Position numbers and translations under genes: made by a program. Positions 48,120 to 58,788 of a stretch of 64,000 nt of DNA are shown in pieces; positions within the stretch are counted from its first letter, which is position 1; every line of letters begins with the position of its first letter. Below the pieces are notes generated by a model. It saw only the letters and a program-made list of their open reading frames with translations. It made no database searches and was not told the origin of the DNA. The DNA comes from Solihabitans fulvus (GTDB taxonomy: Bacteria > Actinomycetota > Actinomycetes > Mycobacteriales > Pseudonocardiaceae). The stretch covers positions 20,478 through 84,477 of the forward strand of contig NZ_VUOB01000014.1 in the NCBI RefSeq assembly GCF_008386585.1, in the 5' to 3' direction.

Positions 48120-48308
48120 ATGGTGGATCCCGATGGCTGGTACTACTGCCAGAAGCACCAGACGGCCGAGCGCGGCGCGGGTTGCCGGGCCATCGACCGG
48201 ATGGGCCCGTATCCGGACGAGGCGACCGCGCTGCGCGCCCTGGACATCGCGCGGGAACGCACCAGGGCCGCCGACGCGGCGGACCGCCAGTGGAACGACG
48301 ACGACTGA
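48120..48308 (+). CDS. Small conserved actinobacterial protein, 62 aa
   Basis: A 62-residue protein opening MVDPDGWYYCQKHQTAERGAGC, followed by DRMGPYPDEATALRALDIARER and an acidic tail. The two Cys and two His give a possible metal site or a SPOR-like mini-domain (WYYC...GPYPDEATA). Proteins of this length and pattern are widespread in Actinobacteria. The start is ATG 48120; the frame continues up to 48090 without a better start. It lies between the T4SS-like operon and the RNB gene and seems to belong to the chromosomal backbone. Function unknown. Confidence 0.7.
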   Translation: MVDPDGWYYCQKHQTAERGAGCRAIDRMGPYPDEATALRALDIARERTRAADAADRQWNDDD

Positions 48309-48395
48309 CCGGACAGGGTGCGCCGGGCGAATGACCAACCCGGTATCACACGCTGGTTGAATGACGATTCTCGCCTCAGCCCGTAGGGTGCTGAC

Positions 48396-49814
48396 GTGGC
48401 GTCGATGGTTATCCGCACCGGCCCCGCCGAACTCGACTTCGGCGGCATCCGTTCCGAATTCCGGCTGCCGCAGGAGTTTCCGGCCGCGGCGTTGGTCGAG
48501 GCCGAACAGGCCGTGGCGATCGAGCGCGCCACGGACGGTCGGGAGGACGCGACCGCGTTGCCGCTGGTGACGGTGGATCCGCCCGGCGCGAAGGACCTCG
48601 ACCAGGCCGTGCTGTTGCAGCGGCGCGCCGGCGGCGGTTTCCGGGTGCACTACGCGATCGCCGACCTCGGCCCGTTCGTGCGGCCGGGCGGGGCGCTGGA
48701 CACCGAGGTGCGGCGGCGCGGCCAGACGCTGTACCTGCCAGACGGCAACGTGCCGCTGCACCCGACCGTGCTGTCCGAGGGCGTGGCCAGCCTGCTGCCG
48801 CTCCAGGTGCGGCCCTCGGTGTTGTGGACCATCGACTGCGACGGGGACGGCCAACCCAAGCGGGTGCACGTGCGCAGGGCGATCGTGCGCTCCACCGCCC
48901 AGTTCGACTACGAGACCGTGCAGGCCGCCATCGCTGCGGGGAACCCGCATCCCTCGCTGGAGCCGCTCGCCGACTTCGGCCGGTTGCGCCGCGAGCTGGC
49001 GGTCCGCAGGGGCGCGGTGGAACTCCAGCTGCCCGAGCAGGAGATCGTGCCCAACGGCGGCGGCCAGTGGAAGCTCGCACTGCGCCCGAGGCTGCCGGTC
49101 GACGCGTGGAACGCCGAGATCTCGCTGCTCACCGGCATGTGCGCCGCGCGCCTGATGCTCGACGCGGGCGTCGGCGTGCTGCGTACCCTGCCGGACGCCG
49201 ACGACGCGGCGGTCGACGGGCTGCGGCGGACCGCGCACGCGCTCGGCATCGCCTGGTCGGCGGACAGCAGCGTGGCCGAGCTGCTCGCCGGCCTCGACCC
49301 GACCAGGTCGGAGTCGCTCGCGCTCTACGTCGACGCCACTCGGCTGCTGCGCGGGGCCGGCTACACGGCGTTCGCCGACGCCCCGCCTGGGGTGGCCACG
49401 CACGCGGGGCTCGGCGCGCCGTACGCGCACGTCACCGCGCCGCTGCGGCGGCTGGTCGACCGGTTCGCCGCCGAGGTGTGCCTGGCGACCTCGGCGGAGC
49501 AGCCGGTGCCCGACTGGGTGCGGGCCGCGTTACCGCAGCTTCCCGGCCTGATGGGCAGCTCGGACGCGCTGGCGAGCAAGGTGGAGCGCGCGTGCCTCGA
49601 CCAGGTCGAGGCGTGGGTGCTGGCGGACCGGGTCGGGCAGGAGTTCGACGCCGTCGTGCTGCGGGCCGACGCGAGCGGCGCCGACGTGTTCGTGGTGGCC
49701 CCGCCGGTGATGGCCCGCTGCGCCGGGGCCGGCCTGCCCGAGGGCGAGCGGATCAGGGTGCGGCTGGTCGAGGCCGACGAGGCCCGCCGCAAGGTGTCGT
49801 TCACCCGGGCGTGA
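48396..49814 (+). CDS. RNB-domain ribonuclease (RNase II/R family)
   Basis: A 472-residue 3'-5' exoribonuclease of the RNB family. The catalytic acidic cluster is VDPPGAKDLDQAV (Asp61, Asp67, Asp69), followed by FRVHYAIADLGPFV, then the LYLPDGNVPLHPTVLSEGVASLLP segment. Unlike full RNase R/II it lacks N-terminal cold-shock domains and has only a short C-terminal domain, as in the compact actinobacterial relatives. The start is GTG 48396; ATG 48405 is possible. It probably degrades mRNA or takes part in RNA quality control. No operon partner is evident. Confidence 0.92.
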   Translation: MASMVIRTGPAELDFGGIRSEFRLPQEFPAAALVEAEQAVAIERATDGREDATALPLVTVDPPGAKDLDQAVLLQRRAGGGFRVHYAIADLGPFVRPGGALDTEVRRRGQTLYLPDGNVPLHPTVLSEGVASLLPLQVRPSVLWTIDCDGDGQPKRVHVRRAIVRSTAQFDYETVQAAIAAGNPHPSLEPLADFGRLRRELAVRRGAVELQLPEQEIVPNGGGQWKLALRPRLPVDAWNAEISLLTGMCAARLMLDAGVGVLRTLPDADDAAVDGLRRTAHALGIAWSADSSVAELLAGLDPTRSESLALYVDATRLLRGAGYTAFADAPPGVATHAGLGAPYAHVTAPLRRLVDRFAAEVCLATSAEQPVPDWVRAALPQLPGLMGSSDALASKVERACLDQVEAWVLADRVGQEFDAVVLRADASGADVFVVAPPVMARCAGAGLPEGERIRVRLVEADEARRKVSFTRA

Positions 49815-49923
49815 GGTGTGATCAAGCCCCCCATGGGGCGCGCGGGCGGCGCGGTTGGGGCGACGATAGGCGACACGGGCGGCAATCTGGTGTGCGCGCG
49901 TGGCCGGATCTGAAAGGGACCAA

Positions 49924-50592
49924 GTGACTGACATTCGCGAACTCACCGTCGGGGTGCTCGGCGGCACCGGCGCGCAGGGCAAGGGCCTCGCGCTGCGCTG
50001 GGCGAAGGCCGGCGTGAAGGTCGTGATCGGCTCGCGCAGCGCCGAGCGGGCCGAGGCCGCCGCCGAGGAGCTGCGGGAGCTGGCCGGCGTCGGGCACGTC
50101 AGCGGCGCCGACAATCGCGACTGCGCGGCGCAGTCCGACATCGTGCTGATCGCGGTGCCGTGGGACGGCCACGACGCCCTGGTCGCGTCGCTGCGCGAGC
50201 CGCTGGCCGGCAAGATCGTGGTGAACTGCGTGAACCCGCTCGGCTTCGACAAGCAGGGGCCGTTCGTGCTGGACGTGCCGGAGGGCAGCGCGGCGCAGCA
50301 GGCCGCGTCGCTGCTGCCGGAGTCCCGCGTCACGGCCGCGTTCCACCACGTCTCCGCCGTCCTGCTCGCCGACCTCGCGGTGTCCGAAGTGGACCTCGAC
50401 GTGCTGGTGCTCGGCGACGACCGCGAGGCGACCGACCTGGTTCGCGAGCTGGCCGAGCTGATTCCCGGCGTGCGCGGTGTCTTCGGCGGCCGGCTGCGCA
50501 ACGCGCATCAGGTCGAGGCGTTGACCGCCAACCTGATCGCCGTCAACCGGCGGTACAAGACGCACGCCGGGATCCGCATCACCGGCGTGTGA
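49924..50592 (+). CDS. npdG: NADPH-dependent F420 reductase
   Basis: A 222-residue F420H2:NADP+ oxidoreductase. It has an N-terminal Rossmann motif GVLGGTGAQGKG (residues 10-21), IGSRSAERAEAAAEEL for the NADP phosphate, and AVPWDGHDALVASL, CVNPLGFD and AFHHVSA for F420. It exchanges electrons between the deazaflavin F420 and NADP(H). GTG 49924 is preceded by GAAAGGGA. Its stop overlaps the next start by 4 bp. Presence of this gene shows that the organism uses F420, in line with an actinomycete. Confidence 0.94.
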   Translation: MTDIRELTVGVLGGTGAQGKGLALRWAKAGVKVVIGSRSAERAEAAAEELRELAGVGHVSGADNRDCAAQSDIVLIAVPWDGHDALVASLREPLAGKIVVNCVNPLGFDKQGPFVLDVPEGSAAQQAASLLPESRVTAAFHHVSAVLLADLAVSEVDLDVLVLGDDREATDLVRELAELIPGVRGVFGGRLRNAHQVEALTANLIAVNRRYKTHAGIRITGV

Positions 50593-51380
50593 ACGGGAAT
50601 CGGACGGCCGGGGCGGACGACCTCGGCGAGCCGCTGGTGCTTCGCTCGGCCGGGACGCCGAGCCGGGTCGTGTCGCTGGTGCCCTCGCTGACCGAGGCGA
50701 TCGAGGCGACGGTGCCCGGCCTGCTGGTCGGCGCGACGGACTACTGCACCCACCCGGCCGGTCTCGACGTCACCAGGATCGGCGGCTCGAAGTTCCCGAG
50801 GGTCGCCGACGTGCTCGCGTTGGCGCCGGATCTCGTGGTGGCCAACGTCGAGGAGAACCGCGCGGAGGACGTGGCTTCGTTGCGCGCCAACGGGATCCCG
50901 GTCTGGGTGACGGCCGCGCCGGACTCGGTGCTCGCGGCGCTCGGCTCGGTGCGGCGGCTGCTCGGCACCGCGCTCGGCGCGCCGGAGCCGCCGTGGCTGT
51001 TCGAGGCGGTCGGCGCGTGGCTGCTGACCGAACCGGTGCGCGCCACCGCGATCGTGCCGGTGTGGCGGCGTCCCTGGGTGGTGCTCGGCCGGGACACCTT
51101 CGCCGGGGATGTGCTCCGCCGCCTCGGCGTGGCCAACGCCTTCGCCGGCCATCCCGACCGCTATCCCCGGCCGCCGCTCGCGGAGCTGACCGCGTTGCTG
51201 GGCAACGGAAAGGCGGATCTGGTGGTGCTCCCGGACGAGCCGTACGCGTTCAGCGCGGCGGACGGCCCCGACGCGTTTCCCGGCGCCGCCTGCGTCCCGG
51301 TCTCCGGCCGCCTGCTCACCTGGTACGGCCCGTCGCTGGTGGAGGCGCGCGACACCCTGGCTGCCGCCCTCCGGAGCTGA
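50589..51380 (+). CDS. BtuF-like helical-backbone metal receptor (no signal peptide)
   Basis: A 263-residue protein of the periplasmic binding protein/helical-backbone metal receptor superfamily: RVVSLVPSLTEAIEATVPG, VGATDYCTHP, PRVADVLALAPDLVVANVEEN and VLGRDTFAGDVLRRLGVANAF. Classical members bind cobalamin or siderophores for ABC uptake, but no signal peptide or lipobox precedes the domain, so it is probably cytosolic. GTG 50589 overlaps the F420 reductase stop (GTGA), suggesting a shared function with that enzyme. No ABC permease or ATPase genes are adjacent. Confidence 0.85.
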   Translation: MNGNRTAGADDLGEPLVLRSAGTPSRVVSLVPSLTEAIEATVPGLLVGATDYCTHPAGLDVTRIGGSKFPRVADVLALAPDLVVANVEENRAEDVASLRANGIPVWVTAAPDSVLAALGSVRRLLGTALGAPEPPWLFEAVGAWLLTEPVRATAIVPVWRRPWVVLGRDTFAGDVLRRLGVANAFAGHPDRYPRPPLAELTALLGNGKADLVVLPDEPYAFSAADGPDAFPGAACVPVSGRLLTWYGPSLVEARDTLAAALRS

Positions 51381-51398
51381 CCGGCGGACCCCAACCAG

Positions 51399-52397
<999 letters not shown>

Positions 52398-52411
52398 CTA
52401 CAGTCAACAGC

Positions 52412-53353
52412 ATGGTGCGTGCGCAGTTCGGCCAGGAAACCTCGACGCGGGGCGAGTTCGTCCGGCAGGCCAACCGGTTCACCGACCGGATCACCTCGGA
52501 CGGGTCGTCGGACTGGCCGGTGGAGGCCGGCCGGTATCGCCTGGTCGTGTCCAAGGCGTGTCCGTGGGCGCACCGGGCGATCATCGTGCGCAGGCTGCTC
52601 GGCCTCGAGGACGCGATCTCGCTCGCCGTGGTCGACCCGATCCGCGACGAGCGCGGCTGGCGGTTCACCCTGGACGAGGGAGACCGCGATCCGGTGCTGG
52701 GCATCGGGTTCCTGTCCGAGGCGTACCTCGCGACCGACTCGACCTTCGCCGGCCGGGTCACCGTGCCGGCCGTCGTCGACGTGCCGACCGGGCGCGTCGT
52801 TAGCAACGACTATCCGCAGATCACGCTCGACCTGTCCACGCAGTGGCGGGACCTGCACCGGCCCGGCGCGCCCGACCTCTACCCCGAACAGCTGCGCGGC
52901 GAGATCGACGCCGTCATCGAGCCGATCTTCCGCAACGTCAACAACGGCGTGTACCGCTGCGGGTTCGCGGCGGGCCAGGAGGCCTACGACGAGGCGTTCG
53001 ACGCGCTGTTCGGGGAGCTGGACCGGCTGTCCGAGCGGCTGGCCGGGCAGCGCTACCTCCTCGGCGACCGGCTCACCGAGGCCGACGTGCGGCTGTTCAC
53101 CACGCTGGTCCGCTTCGACGCCGTCTACCACGGGCACTTCAAGTGCAACCGGCACAAGCTGACCGAGCTGCCCGTGCTGTGGGCGTACGCCCGCGACCTG
53201 TTCCAGACGCCAGGCTTCGGCGACACGGTCGACTTCGACCAGATCAAGCGGCACTACTACGCGACGCACGAGCAGCTCAACCCGAGCCGCATCGTGCCGC
53301 TCGGCCCGGACCTTGGCACCTGGCACACGCCGCACGGCCGCGACACCCTCTGA
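52412..53353 (+). CDS. Glutathione S-transferase family protein (glutathionyl-hydroquinone reductase-like)
   Basis: A 313-residue member of the Xi class. The catalytic Cys50 is in VVSKACPWAHRAI; the SNDYPQITLDL and the C-terminal helical domain (VRLFTTLVRFDAVYHGHFKCNRHKL) are diagnostic of glutathionyl-hydroquinone reductases. Actinobacteria use mycothiol in place of glutathione, so the physiological thiol partner is probably mycothiol. The enzyme reduces thiol adducts of quinones. Start ATG 52412. It ends in a strong bidirectional hairpin shared with panB. Confidence 0.93.
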   Translation: MVRAQFGQETSTRGEFVRQANRFTDRITSDGSSDWPVEAGRYRLVVSKACPWAHRAIIVRRLLGLEDAISLAVVDPIRDERGWRFTLDEGDRDPVLGIGFLSEAYLATDSTFAGRVTVPAVVDVPTGRVVSNDYPQITLDLSTQWRDLHRPGAPDLYPEQLRGEIDAVIEPIFRNVNNGVYRCGFAAGQEAYDEAFDALFGELDRLSERLAGQRYLLGDRLTEADVRLFTTLVRFDAVYHGHFKCNRHKLTELPVLWAYARDLFQTPGFGDTVDFDQIKRHYYATHEQLNPSRIVPLGPDLGTWHTPHGRDTL

Positions 53354-53360
53354 GCCGACC

Positions 53361-53400
53361 GGGCGTGCGACGCCGGGGCGAACCCCGGCGTCGCACGCCC
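53361..53400. terminator. Perfect 18-bp bidirectional terminator
   Basis: Arms 53361-53378 and 53383-53400 are exact complements around the tetraloop CGAA. It fills the 60-bp gap between two convergent genes and should stop both. Confidence 0.92.
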
Positions 53401-53413
53401 GTTCGGACAAGGC

Positions 53414-54283
53414 CTAGTGGAACGAGTGCTCCGGGCCGGGGAACTGCCGGTTGCGGACCTCGTCGGCGAACGCGGTCGCGGCTCCGCCGAGCACTCCGGC
53501 CAGGTCCGCGTAGCGCTTGACGAACTTCGGCGCCCTACCGCGCCGCAGCCCGGCCATGTCCTGCCACACCAGCACCTGAGCGTCGCAGTCCGGGCCGGCC
53601 CCGATGCCGATGGTCGGGATCCGCAGCTCGTGCGTGACCTGCTTGGCGACCTCGGCGGTCACCATCTCCAGCACCACGGCGAACGCCCCGGCCTCCTGCA
53701 CGGCGGCCGCGTCGGCGCGCACCGCGTCCGCGGCCGCGTCGCGGCCCTGGACCCGGTACCCACCCAGCTGGTGTTCACTCTGCGGAGTGAATCCGATGTG
53801 CGCCATCACGGGGATGCCCGCGGCCACGATCGCCTCGATGTGCGGCGCGAACCGCCTGCCGCCCTCGAGCTTGACGGCGTGCGCCAGCCCCTCCTTCATG
53901 AACCGGACTGCGGTGGTCACGGCCTGCTCGACGGACACCTGGTAGGAGCCGAACGGCAGGTCGGCGACGACCAGCGAGTGCCGGGCCGCCCTGGTCACCG
54001 AACGCACCAGCGGCAGCAGCTCGTCGACGGTGACCGGCAGGGAGGTCTCGTGGCCGTAGACGTTGTTCGCGGCGGAGTCGCCGACCAGCAGGACCGGGAT
54101 GCCGGCCTCGTCGAACAGCTCGGCGGTGTACATGTCGTAGGCGGTGAGCATGGGCCATGGCTCACCGCGGTCCTTCAGGTCCTGAAGGTGGTGGATGCGC
54201 ACCCGCTTGCGCGGGGCGGTCGGTGTGGCCTGCGCGGCTGCCCCCGAACCGTAGGGCGCCGATACCTCAGCGGCAGACGTCAT
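53414..54283 (-). CDS. panB: 3-methyl-2-oxobutanoate hydroxymethyltransferase
   Basis: A 289-residue ketopantoate hydroxymethyltransferase, the first enzyme of pantothenate/CoA synthesis. It has the TIM-barrel signature: [57 protein letters not shown] and AVKLEGG, then [12 protein letters not shown] and [18 protein letters not shown]. Magnesium and substrate residues are intact. It is divergent from lysX. The N-terminal extension of about 20 residues (Ala/Pro-rich) is variable in the family. No other pan gene is adjacent. Confidence 0.97.
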   Translation of the reverse strand: MTSAAEVSAPYGSGAAAQATPTAPRKRVRIHHLQDLKDRGEPWPMLTAYDMYTAELFDEAGIPVLLVGDSAANNVYGHETSLPVTVDELLPLVRSVTRAARHSLVVADLPFGSYQVSVEQAVTTAVRFMKEGLAHAVKLEGGRRFAPHIEAIVAAGIPVMAHIGFTPQSEHQLGGYRVQGRDAAADAVRADAAAVQEAGAFAVVLEMVTAEVAKQVTHELRIPTIGIGAGPDCDAQVLVWQDMAGLRRGRAPKFVKRYADLAGVLGGAATAFADEVRNRQFPGPEHSFH

Positions 54284-54558
54284 CGTCCTACCGTCCTCCC
54301 TCGAGGCCCGCGTCCTTGCGGGTCCCCGGGCTGTCCGGATGGTTACCCGCTGAGGGTGACACCGGATCCGGCGAAGCGGCAGGCCGGTGGGAGCATTTTC
54401 ACACCGCAGGATCCGCCCGGTTCACCCCGTGGGTGGCACCCGGCGTCCTGACATGCAGGTCAGCGCCCGACGGGCAATCATGGTCCGCACCCCGCGCAGC
54501 CTCGTCGACACAGTGCCACTCGGCCTGGCCGTGCTGACCGGGGCGACCTGGAGCGCGC

Positions 54559-57500
54559 ATGGACGGTGGCGAACCGCAGCCGGTCGCCCGCTGGCGGCAG
54601 CGCGCGGCGGGCGTGGTCGCCACCGTCGTCCAGCTCGGCGCCCTCGCCTGCGTGCTGAGCCTGCTGATCGAGGGCGCGTTCCCCGGCCTCACCGACGACC
54701 TCAGCTACGCGTTCGGCCTGGTCGGCCTGCCGGTTCAGGCGAACCTGCTCAACGCGCTGGTGCTCGCCGTGCTCGGCACCGCGCTGCGCCGCCGCAAGCG
54801 CGCTGCCCTGTGGACGCTGCTGCTCCTCCAGTTCCTGAACCTGCTGTTCCTGGGGTTCATCGAGCTGTTCGTGCTGTTCGTGCCGGACCTGCTGGAGAGC
54901 GAGCTGGACGTGTCCTCGCCCGGCGACCTCCAGCAGGCGCTGCTGGTGGACATCGGCCTCACCGTGCTCTGCGTCGTCGTGCTGCTGGTGCTGCGGCAGG
55001 CGTTCCCGGCGAAGCTGGTCAGGGGCGCCCTGCTGCGCGCGCTCGGCGTGCTGGTCGGCGGCGTGATCGCGGTGTCGCTGATCGGCTGGGGCCTGGCCGA
55101 GGTGTTTCCAGGCACGCTGGTGCGGACCGGCGACCGGCTGGCCTGGGCGGCTAACCAGACCACCCTCGAACAGTTCCCGCTGCCCCGGTTCGGGGTCGGC
55201 TCGGGACCCGGCTGGCTCAGCTTCCTGCTCGGCCTGCTCGGCGCGCTCGTCCTCGGCTACGCGATGGTGGTGTTCTTCCGCAGCGAGCGGAGCAGGCGGC
55301 TACTCGGCGCCGACGAGGAGCTGCGGGTCCGCGAGCTGCTCGCCGAGCACAGCGAACCCGACTCGCTCGGCTACTTCGCGACCAGGCGGGACAAGAGCGT
55401 CGTGTTCGCGCCGTCCGGGCGGGCCGCGCTGACCTACCGGGTGTTCGGCGGCGCGAGCCTGGCCAGCGGCGACCCGATCGGCGACGAACAGGAGTGGCCC
55501 AGCGCCGTCGCGGCCTGGCTGGCCGAGGCGCACCGGTACGGCTGGCTGGCCGGGGTGCTCGGCGCGAGCGAACGCGGCGCCCGCGCCTACACCGGCGCAG
55601 GGCTGAAGGCCTTGGAGATCGGCGACGAGGCCGTGCTCGACGTGCGGGAGTTCAACCTGGCTGGCCCGGACCGCCGGTCGGTCCGGCAGGCGGTGAGCCG
55701 CGTCGAGCGCGCCGGCTACCGCACCACGATCCGCCGACACGCCGAGATCCCCGCCGAGGAGATGGCCAGGATCCTCGATCTGGCCCAGCACTGGCGCGGC
55801 ACGGAGACCGAGCGCGGCTTCTCCATGGCGCTCGGCCGGCTCGGCGATCCCAGCGACGGCCGCTGCGTGATGGTCGAGGCGTACGACGCGCAGGGCAGGT
55901 TGCGCGGGCTGCTGTCGTTCGTGCCGTGGGGCAGGCGCGGCCTGTCGCTCGACCTGATGCGCCGCGACCGCGACGCCGGCAACGGCCTCAACGAGTACCT
56001 GGTCGCCGAGCTGGTCGCGGCCAGCGGGCGGCTCGGCGTGCAGCGGATCTCGCTGAACTTCGCCATGTTCCGCGCGGTGTTCGAGGAGGGCGAGAAGATC
56101 GGCGCCGGCCCGGTGCTGCGGGCCTGGCGCGGCGCGCTGCGGTTGGCGTCCCGGTTCTTCCAGCTCGAGTCGCTCTACCGGTCCAACGCCAAGTACGGGC
56201 CGGACTGGGTGCCCCGGTTCCTCTGCTATCAGCGGGCCCGCAACCTGCCGAGGGTCAGCCTGGTCGCCGGCGTCGCGGAGGGCTTCGTGCCGAGCACCCG
56301 CTCGCTGGTCAAGCGCGGGCCGAGGCGCGTGCTCGACGACACGACCCTGGACGAGGACTTCGTCGGCCGGGTCCGCGACCTCGAGGAGCGCGCCGCGCAC
56401 GTGCCGACGCGGCAGGCGCGCAGGCCCGAGCAGGTCAGGGTGCGGATCGCCAAGCTCGACCGGCTGCGCGCCGATGGCGTTGACCCGTACCCGGTCGGTT
56501 TCGACCGGGACAGCCTGCTGGCCGACGTGCGCGACCGGTTCGCCGGCCTGGCCGCTGGCGCGCACACCGGGCAGCGGGTCTCGGTCACCGGCCGCGTGGT
56601 CGCGAGTCGAGAGCTGGGCGGGCTGAGTTTCGTGCGGCTGCGGGACTTCAGCGGCGAGTTGCAGGTGATGCTGTCCGCCGAGCGGCTCGGCGCGGCCGGC
56701 CTGGCCGGCTGGAAGTCGGGTGTCGACCTCGGCGACCACGTCGGCGTGTCCGGCGAGGTGGTCGCGTCGCGGCGCGGCGAGCTGTCCGTGCTCGCGGACC
56801 GCTGGACGGTGACGGCGAAGTGCCTACATCCGTTGCCGGACAAGCGAAAGGGCCTGTCCGACCCGGAGACGCGGGTGCGCCAGCGCTACCTGGACCTTGT
56901 GGTGAATCCGGAGTCGGCGCGGATGCTGCGGACGCGCAGCGATCTGGTGCGGTCGGTGCGCGAGTTCCTGCACGGCAGGCGCTACCTCGAGGTCGAGACG
57001 CCGATGCTCCAGGCGGTGCACGGCGGGGCCAACGCGCGGCCGTTCGTCACCCACATCAACGCCTACGACATGCGGATGTACCTGCGGATCGCGCCGGAGC
57101 TGTACCTCAAACGGCTGTGCGTCGCCGGCGTCGACCGGGTCTTCGAACTCAACCGCAACTTCCGCAACGAGGGCGCGGACGCCACGCACAACCCCGAGTT
57201 CACCATGCTGGAGGCCTACCAGGCCTACGCCGACTACACGACGATGCTGCACCTGATGCGGGAGTTGGTGCAGCGCGCGGCGGTCTCGGTGCACGGCGCA
57301 CAGCTCGCCCGCAGGCCCGCGCCGGACGGCACGATCGTCGAGCACGACATCTCCGGGCAGTGGCCGGTGGTCACCGTGCACGACGCCGTGTCGAGCGCGC
57401 TGGGGGAGAAAGTCGGGCCGGACACCCCGGACGGCGCCCTGCGCGGGCTGCTGACCTCGGCCGGGATCGCCGTGCACGAGGAGTGGGGCCACGGCGACCT

Positions 57501-57903
57501 GCTGCTCGCCGCCTACGACGACCTCGTGGAGGCGCGGACGGTCGGGCCGACGTTCTACACCGACTTCCCGACCGACGTGTCGCCGCTGACCAGGCAGCAC
57601 CGGGTCGACCCGAGGCTGGCGGAACGCTGGGACCTGGTGGCGTTCGGCGCCGAGATCGGCACCGCGTACTCGGAGCTGACCGACCCGATCGAGCAGCGCC
57701 GCAGGCTGGAGGCGCAGTCGCTGAAGGCCGCCAGCGGCGACGTCGAGGCCATGGAGCTGGACGAGGATTTCCTGCGGGCGCTCGAACACGGCATGCCGCC
57801 GACCGGCGGCCTCGGCATGGGCGTCGACCGGCTGCTGATGATGCTCACCGGCGCGTCCATCCGCCAGTCCGTGCTGTTCCCGTTCGTGCGCCCGCTTAAC
57901 TGA
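54559..57903 (+). CDS. lysX: Bifunctional lysylphosphatidylglycerol synthase / lysyl-tRNA synthetase (LysX)
   Basis: An 1114-residue fusion. Six membrane helices (about 15-240) and a cytosolic DUF2156/FPG lysyltransferase domain (about 255-590, RRDRDAGNGLNEYLVAELV) are followed by an OB-fold anticodon-binding part (about 660-760) and a class II LysRS core (about 770-1110) with RNFRNEGADATHNPEFTMLEAYQAY and GLGMGVDRLLMMLTG. It charges tRNA with lysine and transfers it to phosphatidylglycerol, protecting against cationic peptides. ATG 54559 is the start. It is divergent from panB. A stand-alone LysRS for translation is expected elsewhere. Confidence 0.96.
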   Translation: MDGGEPQPVARWRQRAAGVVATVVQLGALACVLSLLIEGAFPGLTDDLSYAFGLVGLPVQANLLNALVLAVLGTALRRRKRAALWTLLLLQFLNLLFLGFIELFVLFVPDLLESELDVSSPGDLQQALLVDIGLTVLCVVVLLVLRQAFPAKLVRGALLRALGVLVGGVIAVSLIGWGLAEVFPGTLVRTGDRLAWAANQTTLEQFPLPRFGVGSGPGWLSFLLGLLGALVLGYAMVVFFRSERSRRLLGADEELRVRELLAEHSEPDSLGYFATRRDKSVVFAPSGRAALTYRVFGGASLASGDPIGDEQEWPSAVAAWLAEAHRYGWLAGVLGASERGARAYTGAGLKALEIGDEAVLDVREFNLAGPDRRSVRQAVSRVERAGYRTTIRRHAEIPAEEMARILDLAQHWRGTETERGFSMALGRLGDPSDGRCVMVEAYDAQGRLRGLLSFVPWGRRGLSLDLMRRDRDAGNGLNEYLVAELVAASGRLGVQRISLNFAMFRAVFEEGEKIGAGPVLRAWRGALRLASRFFQLESLYRSNAKYGPDWVPRFLCYQRARNLPRVSLVAGVAEGFVPSTRSLVKRGPRRVLDDTTLDEDFVGRVRDLEERAAHVPTRQARRPEQVRVRIAKLDRLRADGVDPYPVGFDRDSLLADVRDRFAGLAAGAHTGQRVSVTGRVVASRELGGLSFVRLRDFSGELQVMLSAERLGAAGLAGWKSGVDLGDHVGVSGEVVASRRGELSVLADRWTVTAKCLHPLPDKRKGLSDPETRVRQRYLDLVVNPESARMLRTRSDLVRSVREFLHGRRYLEVETPMLQAVHGGANARPFVTHINAYDMRMYLRIAPELYLKRLCVAGVDRVFELNRNFRNEGADATHNPEFTMLEAYQAYADYTTMLHLMRELVQRAAVSVHGAQLARRPAPDGTIVEHDISGQWPVVTVHDAVSSALGEKVGPDTPDGALRGLLTSAGIAVHEEWGHGDLLLAAYDDLVEARTVGPTFYTDFPTDVSPLTRQHRVDPRLAERWDLVAFGAEIGTAYSELTDPIEQRRRLEAQSLKAASGDVEAMELDEDFLRALEHGMPPTGGLGMGVDRLLMMLTGASIRQSVLFPFVRPLN

Positions 57904-57959
57904 TCCTTATCGGCCACCGAGGATGGTGTCTCCCGACCGACGAAACGGGAGGATTGTCC

Positions 57960-58772
57960 ATGAGGCTCAAGGGATTGCTGGCCGGCCTGATCGCGACCGC
58001 CGCGCTCGTGCTTGCCGGTGTGGCCGGCCCGGCCGAGGCGACCGGGTCAGCGTCGCCGCACATCATCGGCGGCGGCGAGGCCGACCGGGCCTACCCGTTC
58101 GTCGCTGAGCTCCAGTTCCGCAAGTTCGTGGACTACCCCTTCGGCCACCACTGCGGCGGCACGCTCATCGCGCCGAGGTGGGTGGTCACCGCGGCGCACT
58201 GCGTCGGCGACGGGGACGACTGGAAGCCGGACCTCGACCAGTTCCAGGTCCGCGTCGGCTCCAACGACCGCACCTCGGGCGGCACGCTGACGTCCATCAC
58301 GAAGATCGTGTCGAACCCGAGGTGGACCGGGCCGACGAAGTACCTCCACGGCGACATCGCCCTCGTGCGGCTCGCCGCCCCGATGCCGTACCGGCCCGCG
58401 CTGGTCGCGCCCACGGTCCCGACGGGCGCGCAGCTGAGGCTGCTCGGCTGGGGCATGACCTGCGACGCGCCCGAGTGCGCCGGGCGGTTCCCCACCGCGC
58501 TGCACCAACTGGACACGGAGACAACCGCCGCGAGCACCTGCGCGACGGGCAGCATCGACGGCGTCAGCGAGCTGTGCCTGAGCCGCCCGGACGGTGCCGG
58601 CGACTGCGCAGGCGACTCCGGCGGCCCCGCGCTGCTGCCCGTCGGCGACCGCTACCTGCTGGCCGGCGTCGACAGCCGGGGCACCGTCAGGGGCTGCGGC
58701 GGCGCGCCGACCATCTATACCGACGCGAGCGCCTACCTGGCCTGGATCCTCCAGACCATCGCCGCCGACTGA
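57960..58772 (+). CDS. Secreted trypsin-like serine protease (S1)
   Basis: A 270-residue S1A protease. A signal peptide (about 1-28, ending GPAEATGS) and a very short propeptide precede the mature start IIGG (35-38), so it can be activated by cleavage after His34. The triad is His80 (TAAHC), Asp132 (HGDIALVRL) and Ser220 (CAGDSGGP). Three Cys pairs are likely (65/81, 169/173 or 206/216, 194/243). ATG 57960 has GGGAGGA 6 bp upstream. The specificity-pocket residue (DGAGDCAGDSGG) is compatible with trypsin-like cleavage after Arg/Lys. Confidence 0.95.
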   Translation: MRLKGLLAGLIATAALVLAGVAGPAEATGSASPHIIGGGEADRAYPFVAELQFRKFVDYPFGHHCGGTLIAPRWVVTAAHCVGDGDDWKPDLDQFQVRVGSNDRTSGGTLTSITKIVSNPRWTGPTKYLHGDIALVRLAAPMPYRPALVAPTVPTGAQLRLLGWGMTCDAPECAGRFPTALHQLDTETTAASTCATGSIDGVSELCLSRPDGAGDCAGDSGGPALLPVGDRYLLAGVDSRGTVRGCGGAPTIYTDASAYLAWILQTIAAD

Positions 58773-58788
58773 CCTACGTCGCGGGTGA

